Positions 37,737-49,081 of a DNA stretch of 64,000 bases are shown here, piece after piece. Every line of letters begins with the position of its first letter. Within the stretch, counting starts at the first letter, position 1. Under the pieces are notes generated by a model that saw only the letters and a program-made list of their open reading frames with translations, had not been told where the DNA came from and searched no databases. The stretch is taken from contig LGRX02030318.1 in the NCBI GenBank assembly GCA_001247695.2, forward strand, positions 1 through 64,000, written 5' to 3'. Both the position numbers and the translations under genes were made by a program. Source of the stretch: Cymbomonas tetramitiformis. Its lineage: Eukaryota > Chlorophyta > Pyramimonadophyceae > Pyramimonadales > Pyramimonadaceae.

Positions 37737-39289
37737 TAGTCCAAAATATTATTTTGAATCATGTTTGGGCGATGTACGGCGCTTGGGTACCCGTTGGGAT
37801 GATTACGAGCATGCTACTTGTGTATGCGTACTGGTACTCTGTCTACCAGGCCCTGGCACCTCGTCCCCACCACTCAATCATGCACCTCCATTATCAACCA
37901 TGCCCAAATCAGTACGTCTCGTAGTCCGAATTATCATATCAAATCATGCCCGTGCGATATATGGCGCTAGGGCGCCCGTTGGGGCGATTCCTAGCATGCT
38001 ACTTGCGTACGCGTACACCTGTGCTGACAGCGAGGTCTTAGCGCATGACCGACACTCAGCCATGCATCCCCGACAACCTATAGGCCCAGTTTAATGCTGG
38101 TTATAGTCCAAAATATTATTTTGAATCATGTTTGGGCGATGTACGGCGCTTGGGTACCCGTTGGGATGATTACGAGCATGCTACTTGTGTATGCGTACTG
38201 GTACTCTGTCTACCGGGCCCTGGCACCTCGTCCCCACCACTCAATCATGCACCTCCATTATCAACCATGCCCAAATCAGTACGTCTCGTAGTCCGAATTA
38301 TCATATCAAATCATGACCGTGCGATATATGGCGCTAGGGCGCCCGTTGGGGCGATTCCTAGCATGCTACTTGCGTACGCGTACACCTGTGCTGACAGCGA
38401 GGTCTTAGCGCATGACCGACACTCAGCCATGCATCCCCGACAACCTATAGGCCCAGTTTAATGCTGGTTATAGTCCAAAATATTATTTTGAATCATGTTT
38501 GGGCGATGTACGGCGCTTGGGTACCCGTTGGGATGATTACGAGCATGCTACTTGTGTATGCGTACTGGTACTCTGTCTACCGGGCCCTAGCACCTCGTCC
38601 CCACCACTCAATCATGCACCTCCATTATCAACCATGCCCAAATCAGTACGTCTCGTAGTCCGAATTATCATATCAAATCATGCCCGTGCGATATATGGCG
38701 CTAGGGCGCCCGTTGGGGCGATTCCTAGCATGCTACTTGCGTACGCGTACACCTGTGCTGACAGCGAGGTCTTAGCGCATGACCGACACTCAGCCATGCA
38801 TCCCCGACAACCTATAGGCCCAGTTTAATGCTGGTTATAGTCCAAAATATTATTTTGAATCATGTTTGGGCGATGTACGGCGCTTGGGTACCCGTTGGGA
38901 TGATTACGAGCATGCTACTTGTGTATGCGTACTGGTACTCTGTCTACCGGGCCCTGGCACCTCGTCCCCACCACTCAATCATGCACCTCCATTATCAACC
39001 ATGCCCAAATCAGTACGTCTCGTAGTCCGAATTATCATATCAAATCATGCCCGTGCGATATATGGCGCTAGGGCGCCCGTTGGGGCGATTCCTAGCATGC
39101 TACTTGCGTACGCGTACACCTGTGCTGACAGCGAGGTCTTAGCGCATGACCGACACTCAGCCATGCATCCCCGACAACCTATAGGCCCAGTTTAATGCTG
39201 GTTATAGTCCAAAATATTATTTTGAATCATGTTTGGGCGATGTACGGCGCTTGGGTACCCGTTGGAATGAACATTTGCATGCTACTTGA
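37737..39289 (+). repeat. Higher-order satellite: 367-bp dimer of 185- and 182-bp monomers
   Basis: Four complete 367-bp units start at 37737, 38104, 38471 and 38838, with a partial fifth at 39205. Each unit is two related monomers: A begins TAGTCCAAAATATT and B begins TAGTCCGAATTATC. Both share AATCATG, GCGATNTA(C/T)GGCGCT, CCCGTTGGG and AGCATGCTACTTG. B starts at 37922, 38289, 38656 and 39023. Units differ at only a few bases while A and B differ widely. That is the signature of higher-order homogenisation seen in centromeric satellites; a centromeric role is only a possibility. Confidence 0.95.
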
Positions 39290-39619
39290 ATCACGTTGGA
39301 TCGCTTGGAATATAATAGGTTTTCACATGGAAGGTGGAAGTTTACAACAATATATACAATTGGTATCATGATACCAAATTGTTCCATGATATGTGAGTGA
39401 TTAGATATGATGTCTGCCTTCAATTTGAATGCTTTCCCACTTGATTCGGCGGTGTGGTGTGCCTGAAAAAAATTATTGAAAGAGGCATGTCATTTTCGAC
39501 ATATTTGTCAAGCAGGTAATCCGAAAAATCACTGCCCATTGTGTTATATACGTCCAGTGAGAAGCCTCCAAGTGGAATATCGACCAATGGAGCATATGGC
39601 AAATTAGTTTAGGTCATAA

Positions 39620-40392
39620 ATGTGCCAAGATATGGATGGTAGCCCAACCGAACCAACGGAGATGCCTGAAAAAATTCGCGGGGATTCAGTACTTGTAATA
39701 GTACTGAACACGATTTCAGTACTATTACAAGTACTGCCGGGCAGTAGCCATGGGTATTTCCCTTTACCACAGAAGGCTTCCGACTACGACACCTGGAAGG
39801 GCCCGAAGGTGGATCAGCAGCAACCCTTGGACTTGAAGTTGCTGCTGAGCAACGCTTGGCACCAGAACACGACCGAGGCGTCCAACCCATCAACTGAACC
39901 TCAACCAGAGTTGGAGACCATTGCCGACGGCAGAAATGTGAAGGTCAAGGATCTGCCAGTGGACATTCCCAAAATAACGAAAAGATGTGAGCAAGAAGCA
40001 CGTCGAGTTGAAGATATTACTTTCTGGTGAGTTATAATAGTTACTTGTTTTAATTAGTACATGATATGAACCGCCATCAAGCACGCTGCCCATTGACTGA
40101 CCCAAAGCGTTCCTTATGTTCCTTACTATCCAGGTACAATAAGCGCGAGCTTAAGGCGGTGTTGCAGCATATGGGGCTCGACGTCGCGGGGTTGCATGCA
40201 GAGTTGGCCACACGTTTGTTCAGTGCGACCGCCGCAGCGCGCAAGGAACATCAGGGAAAAGGGCGTCGCGTTCAGCGTTCAAATGCAGGAAGCGCGAGAC
40301 CGGTTTCCACCGACAGCGGAGGTAAAAAAAGGTCGAGGCAAGGGACGTGGGGGGAGATCAACTGGCCCCAGCAGTCAAGCTGCAGTTGCTGA
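39620..40392 (+). CDS. SAP-domain protein, two exons
   Basis: Exon 1 (39620-40026) encodes PLPQKASDYDTWKGPKVDQQ, AWHQNTTEASNPSTEPQPEL and VEDITF. Intron 40027-40133 starts GTGAGT and ends TATCCAG. Exon 2 reads YNKRELKAVLQHMGLDVAG then LHAELATRLFSA, a good SAP motif (helix-extended loop-helix that binds AT-rich DNA in chromatin and RNA-processing proteins). A Lys/Arg-rich tail ends at TGA 40390-40392. A basic Gly/Arg/Lys-rich frame continues in another phase to about 40600, so a further intron or a frameshift is likely. Exon 1 contains a 50-bp palindrome (39688-39737), which may be an inserted repeat, so the N-terminus is uncertain. Confidence 0.65.
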
Positions 40393-40597
40393 AGCAGGTG
40401 CAGGGAAAGGTCGAGGCAAAGAGAGAGGTGCCGACATGCGCGCTAATGCTGCCGCTGGCACGAAGCGTGTATACCCACCGTCCCTTCCTTCCTCCCCTGT
40501 CCAAGACAGTGCGAAGACTCGCAAAACTGGGCAGGCGGAAGCAGGTGGTCCTAAACGTCCACGAGGTTCTCCCCCTACGAGGGAAGTTTCTTACGGG

Positions 40598-40775
40598 ATC
40601 GATCCTGGAACGCTCCAGGTACGGGAACGATCCTGGAACGCTCCAGGTACGGGAACGATCCTGGATTGCTCCAGGTACGGGAACGATACTGGAACGATCC
40701 AGGTACGGGAACGATTCTGGAGTGCTCCAGGTACGGGAACGATCCTGGAACGCTCCAAGTACTGGAACGACGATG
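40598..40775 (+). repeat. 28-bp minisatellite, about six copies
   Basis: The unit is built from GGAACGATCCTGG, AACGCTCCAGG and TACG. Copies vary at a few positions (ATTGCTCC, AGTGCTCC, AACGATCC). It lies just 3' of the SAP gene and is partly palindromic. Confidence 0.9.
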
Positions 40776-40985
40776 GGAGGACACTCATGATAAGTCCAAG
40801 GGTCGGTTCAAGCATTCAAGGCAAGTACCATGAACCGCACATTAAAAAAAAGGTAGAATTTCACAAGGCTAGAACGCAGGAGGCAAATTCAAAAAGAAAT
40901 CTACAAATCTACAAAATAAATACACCTTTGAGTACACAAGCTACTTCATTTGCATATGTTCACACGGTCTCCACTACGGATGGTA

Positions 40986-41477
40986 TCATTGGCTAATATA
41001 CTCTTCTTCTTTCTCATCTATACTTCGCACTCCTATAGCGTTTTGGTGTTGGAGTATTTTTGTCAAAGTTGCAGGCCACTTGGTTGGTTGCGCAAGCTTC
41101 ACACGCGACTGTGTCATATTCCATCTTTTAACTTGGGTAAAAATTCTTGAATACTCCTTGCTCAAGGTATTTGGCACCTCTGTCTGCACATGCAAAAGTG
41201 CCACAGTGAGTAGCAGTTGAAAAGAACGTGTGCGCAAAAAAACACCAAAGGGCAAATAAGTACTTACCAAAGCTTGTGACTCCGTGCACGAGTTCTCATT
41301 CATCTCATACTCGATGGCCCAGTCTTTCAAGCTTGGGCCACCGGCCATCTGGCTTCTAGAGTTTTCTTTCACTTTTCTTCTATTGCTCGTGCTGATTTTT
41401 TTGTCTTATTATCTTTTTTTTTCCCCTTTTTGGAAAGGTGATGCTTGCTTGTTGGTCTCCGAGTAGCGCACGTCCAT
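40986..41477 (-). CDS. Small two-exon gene of unknown function
   Basis: The minus strand has ATG at 41477 (MDVRYSETNKQASPF), an A-rich stretch near 41410 with in-frame stops that a homopolymer indel would bypass, then MAGGPSLKDWAIEYEMNENS. The exon ends TTTG/GTAAGT at 41269/41268. The 85-bp intron ends TTTTGCATGTGCAG. Exon 2 (41183-40986) encodes KEYSRIFTQVKRWN, TKWPATLTKILQHQ and ends DEKEEEYISQ. Both splice sites match consensus and the frame holds across the join. A shorter protein could start at the internal Met near 41350. No domain recognised. Confidence 0.55.
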
Positions 41478-41937
41478 GTTTTGAGTGGCCATCCTGAGGA
41501 ACGAATAGTAGTATAGCTCAACACACAGTAGGTGGCAAATGGGGTTGGTTGTTAACAGCGTCAACGCAACCGACATAAAAGTGGTTGAGTGGTTGAGTGG
41601 TTGAGTGGTTGATTTGTTAAGTGGCGGAGTGAGATAGAGGTCGCGTGAATAGGCGTGAGCTGAGCGGAGCTAAGTTGAGCTAACAAGCTAAGCTGACAAG
41701 TTGAGTTGAGTTGAGTTGATCTGAGTTGAGCTGAGCCGAGCTGAGCCGAGCCAAGCTGAGCTGAGCTGAGTGAGGCCTGACTGAGCTGGGCTGATGAGCT
41801 GAGCTGAGCTGAAACGCTGGGTTGAGCTGATAGCTGAGCTGAGCCGATAAGCTGAGCTGAGCTGACAAGCTGAGCTGAGCTGACAAGCTGAGCTGAGCTG
41901 ACAAGTTAAGCTGAGCTGATAAGATGAGCTGAGCTGA

Positions 41938-42309
41938 NNNNNNNNNNNNNNNNNNNNNNNNNNNNNNNNNNNNNNNNNNNNNNNNNNNNNNNNNNNNNNN
42001 NNNNNNNNNNNNNNNNNNNNNNNNNNNNNNNNNNNNNNNNNNNNNNNNNNNNNNNNNNNNNNNNNNNNNNNNNNNNNNNNNNNNNNNNNNNNNNNNNNNN
42101 NNNNNNNNNNNNNNNNNNNNNNNNNNNNNNNNNNNNNNNNNNNNNNNNNNNNNNNNNNNNNNNNNNNNNNNNNNNNNNNNNNNNNNNNNNNNNNNNNNNN
42201 NNNNNNNNNNNNNNNNNNNNNNNNNNNNNNNNNNNNNNNNNNNNNNNNNNNNNNNNNNNNNNNNNNNNNNNNNNNNNNNNNNNNNNNNNNNNNNNNNNNN
42301 NNNNNNNNN
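41938..42309. other. Assembly gap (N run)
   Basis: 372 unknown bases inside the repeat array; the true length may differ. Confidence 0.99.
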
Positions 42310-43225
42310 CCACGCACAGATACATATATTTGTGTGAGATATGTGTGAGCCTTGCACATACCCCACAACCAGATACACATATCTTTGTGGGGTATGTGTG
42401 TGCCTTGAATACCCCACTCACAGATACATATGTCTCAGTGAGTCAGATATGCGTGAGCCTTGCATACCCCACAACCAGATACGCATATTTGTGTGGGGTA
42501 TGTGTGTGCCTTGAATACCCCACTCACAGATACATATGTCTCAGTGAGTCAGATATGCGTGAGCCTTGCATACCCCACAACTCGATACACATATCTCTGT
42601 GGGGTATGTGTGTGCCTTGAATATCTCACGCACAGTTACATATATCTTTGTGAGATGTGTGTGAGCCTTGCATAACTATATTCCACAACCATATACACAT
42701 AGCTCTATGGGTTATGTGTGCGCCTTGCTGAGTTGAGCTTAGCTAACAAAGTAAACTGACAAGCTGAGCTGAGCTGTCATAATAAGCCGAGCTGAGCTGA
42801 GTTGAGCTGACACGCTGAGCTCAGCTAAGAAGCAAAGCTACGCAAACCGCAAAGCTGGGCAAAGCTGAGTCGAGTTGAGCACCAGAGCTTAGCTGAGTTG
42901 AGCTGAGTTGAGCTGAGTTGAGCTTGGCTGACACGCTGACAGGAGTAAAGCTGACACGCTGAGCTGATATGAGCTAACAAGCTAGACTAAGCGGAGCTGA
43001 CAAACCGAGTTGAGCTGACACATATACATATACATATATATCTCCGTGAGATATGCGTGAGCCTTGCATACCCCACAACCAGATACACATATCTCTGTGG
43101 GGTATGTGTGTGCCTTGAATATCTCACGCACAGTTACATATATCTTTGTGAGATGTGTGTGAGCCTTGCATAACTATATCCCACAACCATATACACATAG
43201 CTCTATGGGGTATGTGTGTGCCTTG
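42310..43225 (+). repeat. About 106-bp tandem repeat built from hairpin-forming sub-units
   Basis: Alternating sub-units contain CCACAACCAGATACACATAT and GTGGGGTATGTGTGTGCC, and the related CAGATACATATGTCTCAG type. About three and a half units lie at 42310-42725 and another block at 43025-43225. Each sub-unit can fold on itself (CACAAC/GTGGGG, ACACATAT arms). GAGCT arrays separate the blocks. Confidence 0.85.
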
Positions 43226-43729
43226 CTGAGTTGAGCTTAGCTAACAAAGTAAACTGACAAGCTGAGCCGAGCTGACAAGCCGAGCTGAGCTAACAAGCTG
43301 AGCTGAGTCGAAAAGCTGAGTTGAGCTGACAAGCTGAGCTGAGCTGAGCTGACAAGCTGAGCTGAGCCGCAAGCTGAGCTGAAGCTGAGCTAACAAGCTA
43401 ACACACACTGAGCTGAGCTGTGAAGCAAAGCTGAGCAAAGCTGCGCAAATAAAGCTGCGCAAAGCTGAGCAAAGCAAAGCCACGCTTTCCCCAGGAGGGA
43501 AGGCAACATCCATCGCAATGCTGTAGGGGGGCATGCCCCGTGCGAAACGGAGTCGGGGGGGGGTCATTGCCGCTGATGCTCGAGAAGCAGGTCTGGGAGG
43601 GGGGTGAAAGAACGAATATGGTGCATTTCATGCGAATCGGCAATGTCGCTATTTGAAAATTTTTCGCACCACGGCGTATCAGATCACTCGTAATACTAGA
43701 AAGACCCACGGTACTGCGCGTGTCGTGGG

Positions 43730-43892
43730 ACCCGCCGCCACCGCGCGTGTTGGGACCCGCCGCGCGTGTTGGCCCCGCCGCGCGTGTTGGGACCCGCCGC
43801 GCCTGTTGGCCCCCGCCGCGCGTGTTGGCCCCCCCGCCGCGCGTGTTGGGACCCACCGCGCGTGTTGGCCCCCGCCGCGCGTGTTGGCTCTG
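43730..43892 (+). repeat. GC-rich minisatellite of about 20 bp
   Basis: About eight units of the form GCCGCGCGTGTTGG followed by CCCC or GACCC. A second tandem pair containing CCCCCAAGGCAAAATATC follows at 43913-43977. Confidence 0.9.
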
Positions 43893-43977
43893 CCGGTGAG
43901 GGGATAGGATCCGACCCCCAAGGCAAAATATCGAGGTCTAGGGGAGGGGGGGGGTCCAACCCCCAAGGCAAAATATC

Positions 43978-46900
43978 AGTGCGGTATAACTAGCGAAATA
44001 TAATATCGAGGGTCTAAGAGGGGGGTCCAGCCCCGGACTGACAGAGTCCGAGAGGTATTTCAATGTGATGTGCTGCCCCCAGGGGTCAAAGCGTGAAGCG
44101 GCCTAATCACGCATATCCTGAAAGATCTAAAACACGGGAGCACATATGTGGAAAAAATATTTTTGCATCAAAATATTACACCTCTTTGTGGCGCAGCAGG
44201 AGACAAGTGGTCACAGACACAGGAGTGTCAGACCTACTCAAACCCAAGATAATCCTGCGTCGATTTGGTCGCGACGGCAATGCTTGCCAGGGCGGGCGGG
44301 CGGGCGGCGGGGCGGCCCGCCCCGGCTGCCACCCCACTTCCGCCCCATTAGAAATCCCTATCTAACAATGTGGGACAATTGAAAGCAAGTTTACTAAAGT
44401 GCAATGTGTTATTACACCAAGATATATGCATATTAGTCTAGAAAAAAGTCACCAATCAAAGCATCTACCTGTGCAAGATCGAAGGGGGGGGGATACTAAC
44501 TAGCAAGTGATAACAAGACAATTGAAAGCAGGTTTACTAAAGTGCAATGTGTTATTACACCAACATAAATTATATGCATATTAGTCTAGAAAGTTGTCAC
44601 CAAGTAAAGCATCTACTACCTGTGCCGCGCAGTTGTGGATGGCCAATCCTCATCGATGGAACAAGAAATGGAATGGAATTAAAAGCCCCTACCTGTAGTC
44701 ACTACCCCGCACTCACCCGACTCCCTTAATTAAAAAAAAAAAACACTAAACCAAGTGCGATGCTATAAACAACTCAGAAAAATAAAGACAAGAGAACTCA
44801 GAGAAACAAGGACAAGAGCGTACCTTAATTTGGCTGGGTTGGGTTTCACCCCAGGGCGCGCCAAAGGCTAACGCACTCCCAGCCTCGTTTGAGCGCCCTG
44901 TCTTTCTAGAATTCACGCAGTTCGCATCGTCGGACCTTAAACGTCATACTAATTTATGCAGATACTAATTTATGATACTGATTTGTGCAGTGCAAAACGC
45001 GCTACAAGAAATAGAGACATTTGAAGGAAAGGCGCACTCTGATGGAGTGCCTCTGCTTTCGTATTTCCACTTCACCGCAACTTTTTCCCCGTTTCGAAAT
45101 GGCTTTTTAGGCGGATATCAAGATCGGCGACAAGGTCGTGATAGTGGAAGAGAAAAAGGTGGAGCAAAGTAAGCAACACATACCTTAGATTCCCAGTGTT
45201 TCCACACTACCAGAGCCCAAAAGCAATTGGGGTGGTAACTGGGATCGGCGCGTCGGATATTTATATCCCGCCTCCTCGCCAAGAGCCATGGGGCGGTTGT
45301 TATGGAATTTTGAGTTGCGACACTGGAACCTAGACCGGGCCTATTTAGAAGCTAAATAGGCCCAGTATTTCACAATCCAGTAAAAACATGCAAACAGGCA
45401 CAAACACCTGTAAAATTCTATCGAAGAATTCAATTCGAAAGCGCATTTTCGAACTAGCTAGCCTAAAGGCAGAGAACGCACACAAAACAAGTACTTAAAA
45501 ATCACTTAAAAATCATCACGTAACGTGGGAGCTCCTACTCCCACACTAAATGTCGAGCGTCCCTATACCAACTCACCTGCCCTTCAGGATATCACTATGT
45601 TTCAAGGTGCACCGGTAGATCCAGCTTTCCGATCTTACTAAAAGGTTGTGAGCGCACCTGGCGGGAATGATGTCCGCTCATTCCGTGTGTGACCAACTGC
45701 CACAGACCATTTTCGAAAACGTACACATGGACTTCATTCGCGAACACTGTAAGTGAAATACGAAAGGAAAATAGGTGCCCCGACAGGATCTACTCTCAAA
45801 ATTTCGCACGAAAATTATGGGGTACAAATCATAGTTTTGGGCAAGCGACAAAGTGCGTGGGTGTGTGGCTTAAACACCAAACGCATCTTCTTTGCTTGCG
45901 GCGACCAATGACCGACCACCTGCGGAAAATATACGGTACGCGAAAATATCAGAAAATATTTTATACTAGCAACACAATACAATCAAATTATTTAGGCTGA
46001 TCTAATCAGAGTTTGCAGTATGGTTTTCGGCTCACGTGTTTTCAAACTTCGGAGACGCACGTACGTGGGAAGTGAAGAGCTCACCATACTGTGTCCATCA
46101 AGGTGAGGTCGCCATGGCGCAGTCCGAGCGTATGCGCCAGTGACATTTCTGCTGATGTCATCGATTACTGGAACGCGAAGAAACGGTGCAGTGCGTTCGG
46201 GATTTCCGATGACGGTTACGATCCAAAGCGAAACGAGAACGCGGATCGCGGATCATCACTATCGTTATGAGCACGCTCTCAGGCGATCCAGGAACGGGGA
46301 TCGCAAAATGTCGTATGCAGAACACGATCGCTCCGGAACGGGGGGTAACGGGGAACAGTCGATTGCGCGTTCGGAACGCGATGCCGTTTTCCAGATGCGC
46401 TTTTAGGCGCGGAGGAGTTCGGCACAGGGCGTGGCACCCCTTCAACCCTGCGGAAATGCTGACTTGCTGGGATGAGCGCATCTGTCCGCCCAAGGGCGGT
46501 ATGCCTACAGGTCCTGAAAAGGAAGAGCTTTTAAAGACTATTGCCGACAACCTGTTTTCTGAGTAGAATCTTTTTTACAAGTTTGTTTTTCTCAACATGG
46601 CATCCTTCTTTTTACAGATCTTCCTACCATGTGTATACTGTTTCAATCCCTGCTCGCTAGAGCGGTTTCTTTGTATGATATAGAGGAAAAACAAACTCGA
46701 AACGGTGACCACGTGCCGTGTAACTCTTCAGTATGTTGCTTAAGTTCACATGGACAATTCCAGCACTCGGGGTTTTCAGGGTTTGAGGGGTAAAATGACC
46801 AAAACGGTCACCAAAATTATGCATCCAACTATTCCTGTGTACAACTTGCGGTTGTGGACTTGCAACCAAGTTAAACCCCATCAAAATAACGTAACAACTG

Positions 46901-47303
46901 TGCTTTAAACTCCTGCAATATAGTTTACCACCCAATTTCCAGGGTTATTTCCCATACGACGGGCCCCGTAATGCCATTTCCCCACCTTAGGGTGGTCGAA
47001 ATTGAAAAATCCAACTTTTTCCACGGAGTTCTTATTGTTATGCATCAAGCATATGTAGAGTATATAGAAAATACATACCTGAAAAAGTTTTGGGGATTTT
47101 TACGTCGAGAACCACATTTTCGGTGATTTTTCTGAGTTCGCGTGGCAGAAAACCACACTAAATCGTCAAAAAAACATTAAATTGCTCAAAATTTGCACTC
47201 AAGAATGTTATTTTATGTTTAAGTGCATCAAATGTGTGCAAGTTCAACAAAAAAATGACCCCCAAAAAATGAGACTGGAATGAGACTGGGGCCAGTCTCA
47301 TTT
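43978..47303. other. Intergenic region with a direct repeat; no convincing gene
   Basis: 44375-44475 and 44518-44625 are diverged direct copies (GTTTACTAAAGTGCAATGTG, TATGCATATTAGTCTAGAAA). A frame ending 46566 has a plausible protein tail (HPFNPAEMLTCWDERICPP, TGPEKEELLKTIADNLFSE) and could be a terminal exon, but I cannot place its splice sites. The rest is AT-rich with poly-A runs and nothing I can name. Confidence 0.4.
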
Positions 47304-48047
47304 TTGCGATTCCATCGTTGTTGGTGGTGCTGATGCACACACACCCGCGGCTCCACCAGTCGGTGGTGCTGCACGGACTGTCTCGGCAGTCCCAATCACG
47401 GCAACTTCACCGCCTTCACCGTTCAGTGGCATGCCGGGCGACGCGGAGGGTGGTGCGATGCCGGATGCTATACCGCCGCGGAGACAGGCTCCGTATCGGC
47501 AGCTGAGACAGGGATTTCACCCGTTTCACACGTACTACGGCTTTGTCCCGCTGCCGCCAGAGTTGCAGGAACCTGACCCGCCGATTCCCCCTTCACCGCC
47601 GTACTCATCACCACCGCCTTACTCGTCCGAGTGACACGAGGACGAGGCGGAGGGCTCTGCAGGAAATCTCGACATCGGCGGTCCCTTAATTTCTTCTACG
47701 CATGATTCACCGCCGCCCTCGGAGGCCGAGAATTACTGCACTGTCACTTTACTTCGAGCTGGTCGACCAGTTCCAAGCACGTTTAGTGGCTGAGCATTGA
47801 CTGCAACGTGCCTGCCTAGGAATTAGCTCGTGATTGACTTTTCTAGATGTGCAGAGGAGCTCTTAAATTTGAGCTGTGTTTAGGGTTTTGGGCACTAACA
47901 AATGTATCTAGCAGAAACTGCGGTGAACTGGGACCGCCCTGATCAAGAATACAGGCCCCCACTAGTGCTTAAGTTTCCTCCTGAAGATGAGTAGGGAGTT
48001 TGTTAGCAGTTTCACACACCTAGCTCCGGTCACCACCCTAGGTGGTG
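47304..48047 (+). pseudogene. 3' fragment of a Copia-like element: Pro-rich protein tail and hairpin
   Basis: An open frame from 47304 to TGA 47632-47634 (RQLRQGFHPFHTYYGFVPLP, PPELQEPDPPIPPSPPYSS) resembles a Gag-type C-terminal tail. It is followed by about 400 bp of untranslated sequence and the hairpin CACCACC/GGTGGTG at 48031-48047, directly before an LTR. The 5' part of the element is missing. The upstream border is near 47304, after a short GAGACTGG/CCAGTCTC palindrome. Confidence 0.6.
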
Positions 48048-48263
48048 TGCTGTATGTGGCACAGTGACTCTCACAACTGTCACATGTTACTTCCTACAGT
48101 AGGCTGAGTGACCGTCACCAGTAGGTGTGAAACAACCGTTAGGTATTTATGTTTGTCTCTTTTATATCATTACACACTTTATCGTTCTGATCCCGAAACC
48201 CTTATCTCAGCAGGGGTTATTCTCAACTTATATAGATATATCAGCAGCAATATATATCTAGCA
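48048..48263 (+). repeat. LTR related to the solo LTR at 29286-29498
   Basis: This 216-bp segment starts TGCTGTATGTG and ends TATATATCTAGCA. It matches the solo LTR, in opposite orientation, over its whole length. It is the 3' LTR of the fragment just upstream. It sits inside a dispersed AT-rich repeat (compare 48264 on with 62468 on). Confidence 0.85.
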
Positions 48264-49050
48264 CGATATGCAGACGATGTATAGAAGTGCGCCCGCTAGA
48301 TCGCATCATCGCGACATGCGAGTACGGCAGCTGTAAATAATATAATAAAAGGAAGCACGCTTTGCCGCTTGCGTATTTTTATCATTGCAGCATGTGCGTC
48401 CACCCAAGGCATATAAACTCATAAATATTTGCATGAATTGCCACGGCCTTCATGCATCATCGATCATCGCTCATGCGAGTCTGCGACCTTGGTCTGCGCA
48501 TGCACAAGGGGCATATAATACGGTATTATATTGTACGATATTACACTGTATTATATGTCCCTTGCATATAATCCCACTAGCTACCGCCCTCACCCGCAAA
48601 TATCAGCGCGCCAATAACAAAGTACCCGCATCGGCATCGTACATCAGCGCCTGCGGGGTCTGCGCCTGCCCTCATCTGTAAATACCAGCGCGCCGATATT
48701 TGCGGATGTGAGCGCTTTGTCTTTCTGACTCAGAGATCAATGACGACGGTGGACGGCAGATGATCTCGCGGCACTGTATAAATGCATACATTTATTTATG
48801 TAACCGTTATTGCAGCGGTGCGGTCTGATGTTACTGTATAAATATACGTTAATATAACTATATGCTTACATAATTGCATATGCAGTCTAATGCATGCTTT
48901 ACATCATCCATGTCGTCATGCCAGCATCTTCATGCAGGTGGCACTAGTGATGCCCATTACTCGTCAATTGCTGACCTGTCACTTTCGATGATGGATGACA
49001 ATTGTATCGAGTCACGTCGTCGCGACGTAGAAATATTCTGACCGGAAATA
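48264..49050 (+). repeat. Diverged dispersed AT-rich repeat, copy 1
   Basis: It matches 62468-63170 in order, with gaps: ATGCAGACGATGTA, CTAGATCGCATC, GCGACATGCGAG, AAAAGGAAGCACG and CATATAAACTCA near the start and GATGATGGA further on. No coding sequence. A 12-bp-stem hairpin (ATGCCCTCAAAG and complement) follows at 49054-49081. Confidence 0.65.
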
Positions 49051-49081
49051 CGATATGCCCTCAAAGTCACTTTGAGGGCAT

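Larger units (their letters stand above)
41570..43475. repeat. GAGCT/GCTGA microsatellite-like arrays around an assembly gap
   Basis: Degenerate GAGTT, GAGCT and GCTGACAA words fill 41640-41937, 42725-43020 and 43215-43475, preceded by GTGGTTGA repeats at 41580-41612. The sequence is simple, variable and without genes. Frames crossing it are artefacts. Confidence 0.9.

Noticed and set aside
37765..39195. Four identical 109-codon frames and four 65-codon frames in the satellite
   Set aside because: They are copies created by the 367-bp repeat; the phase moves by one between units, and nothing suggests translation.
41680..42421. Long frames across the N run
   Set aside because: They exist only because unknown bases carry no stops.
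43398..43971. Minus-strand frames with repeating NTRGGG peptides
   Set aside because: Produced by the GC-rich minisatellite at 43730-43892.
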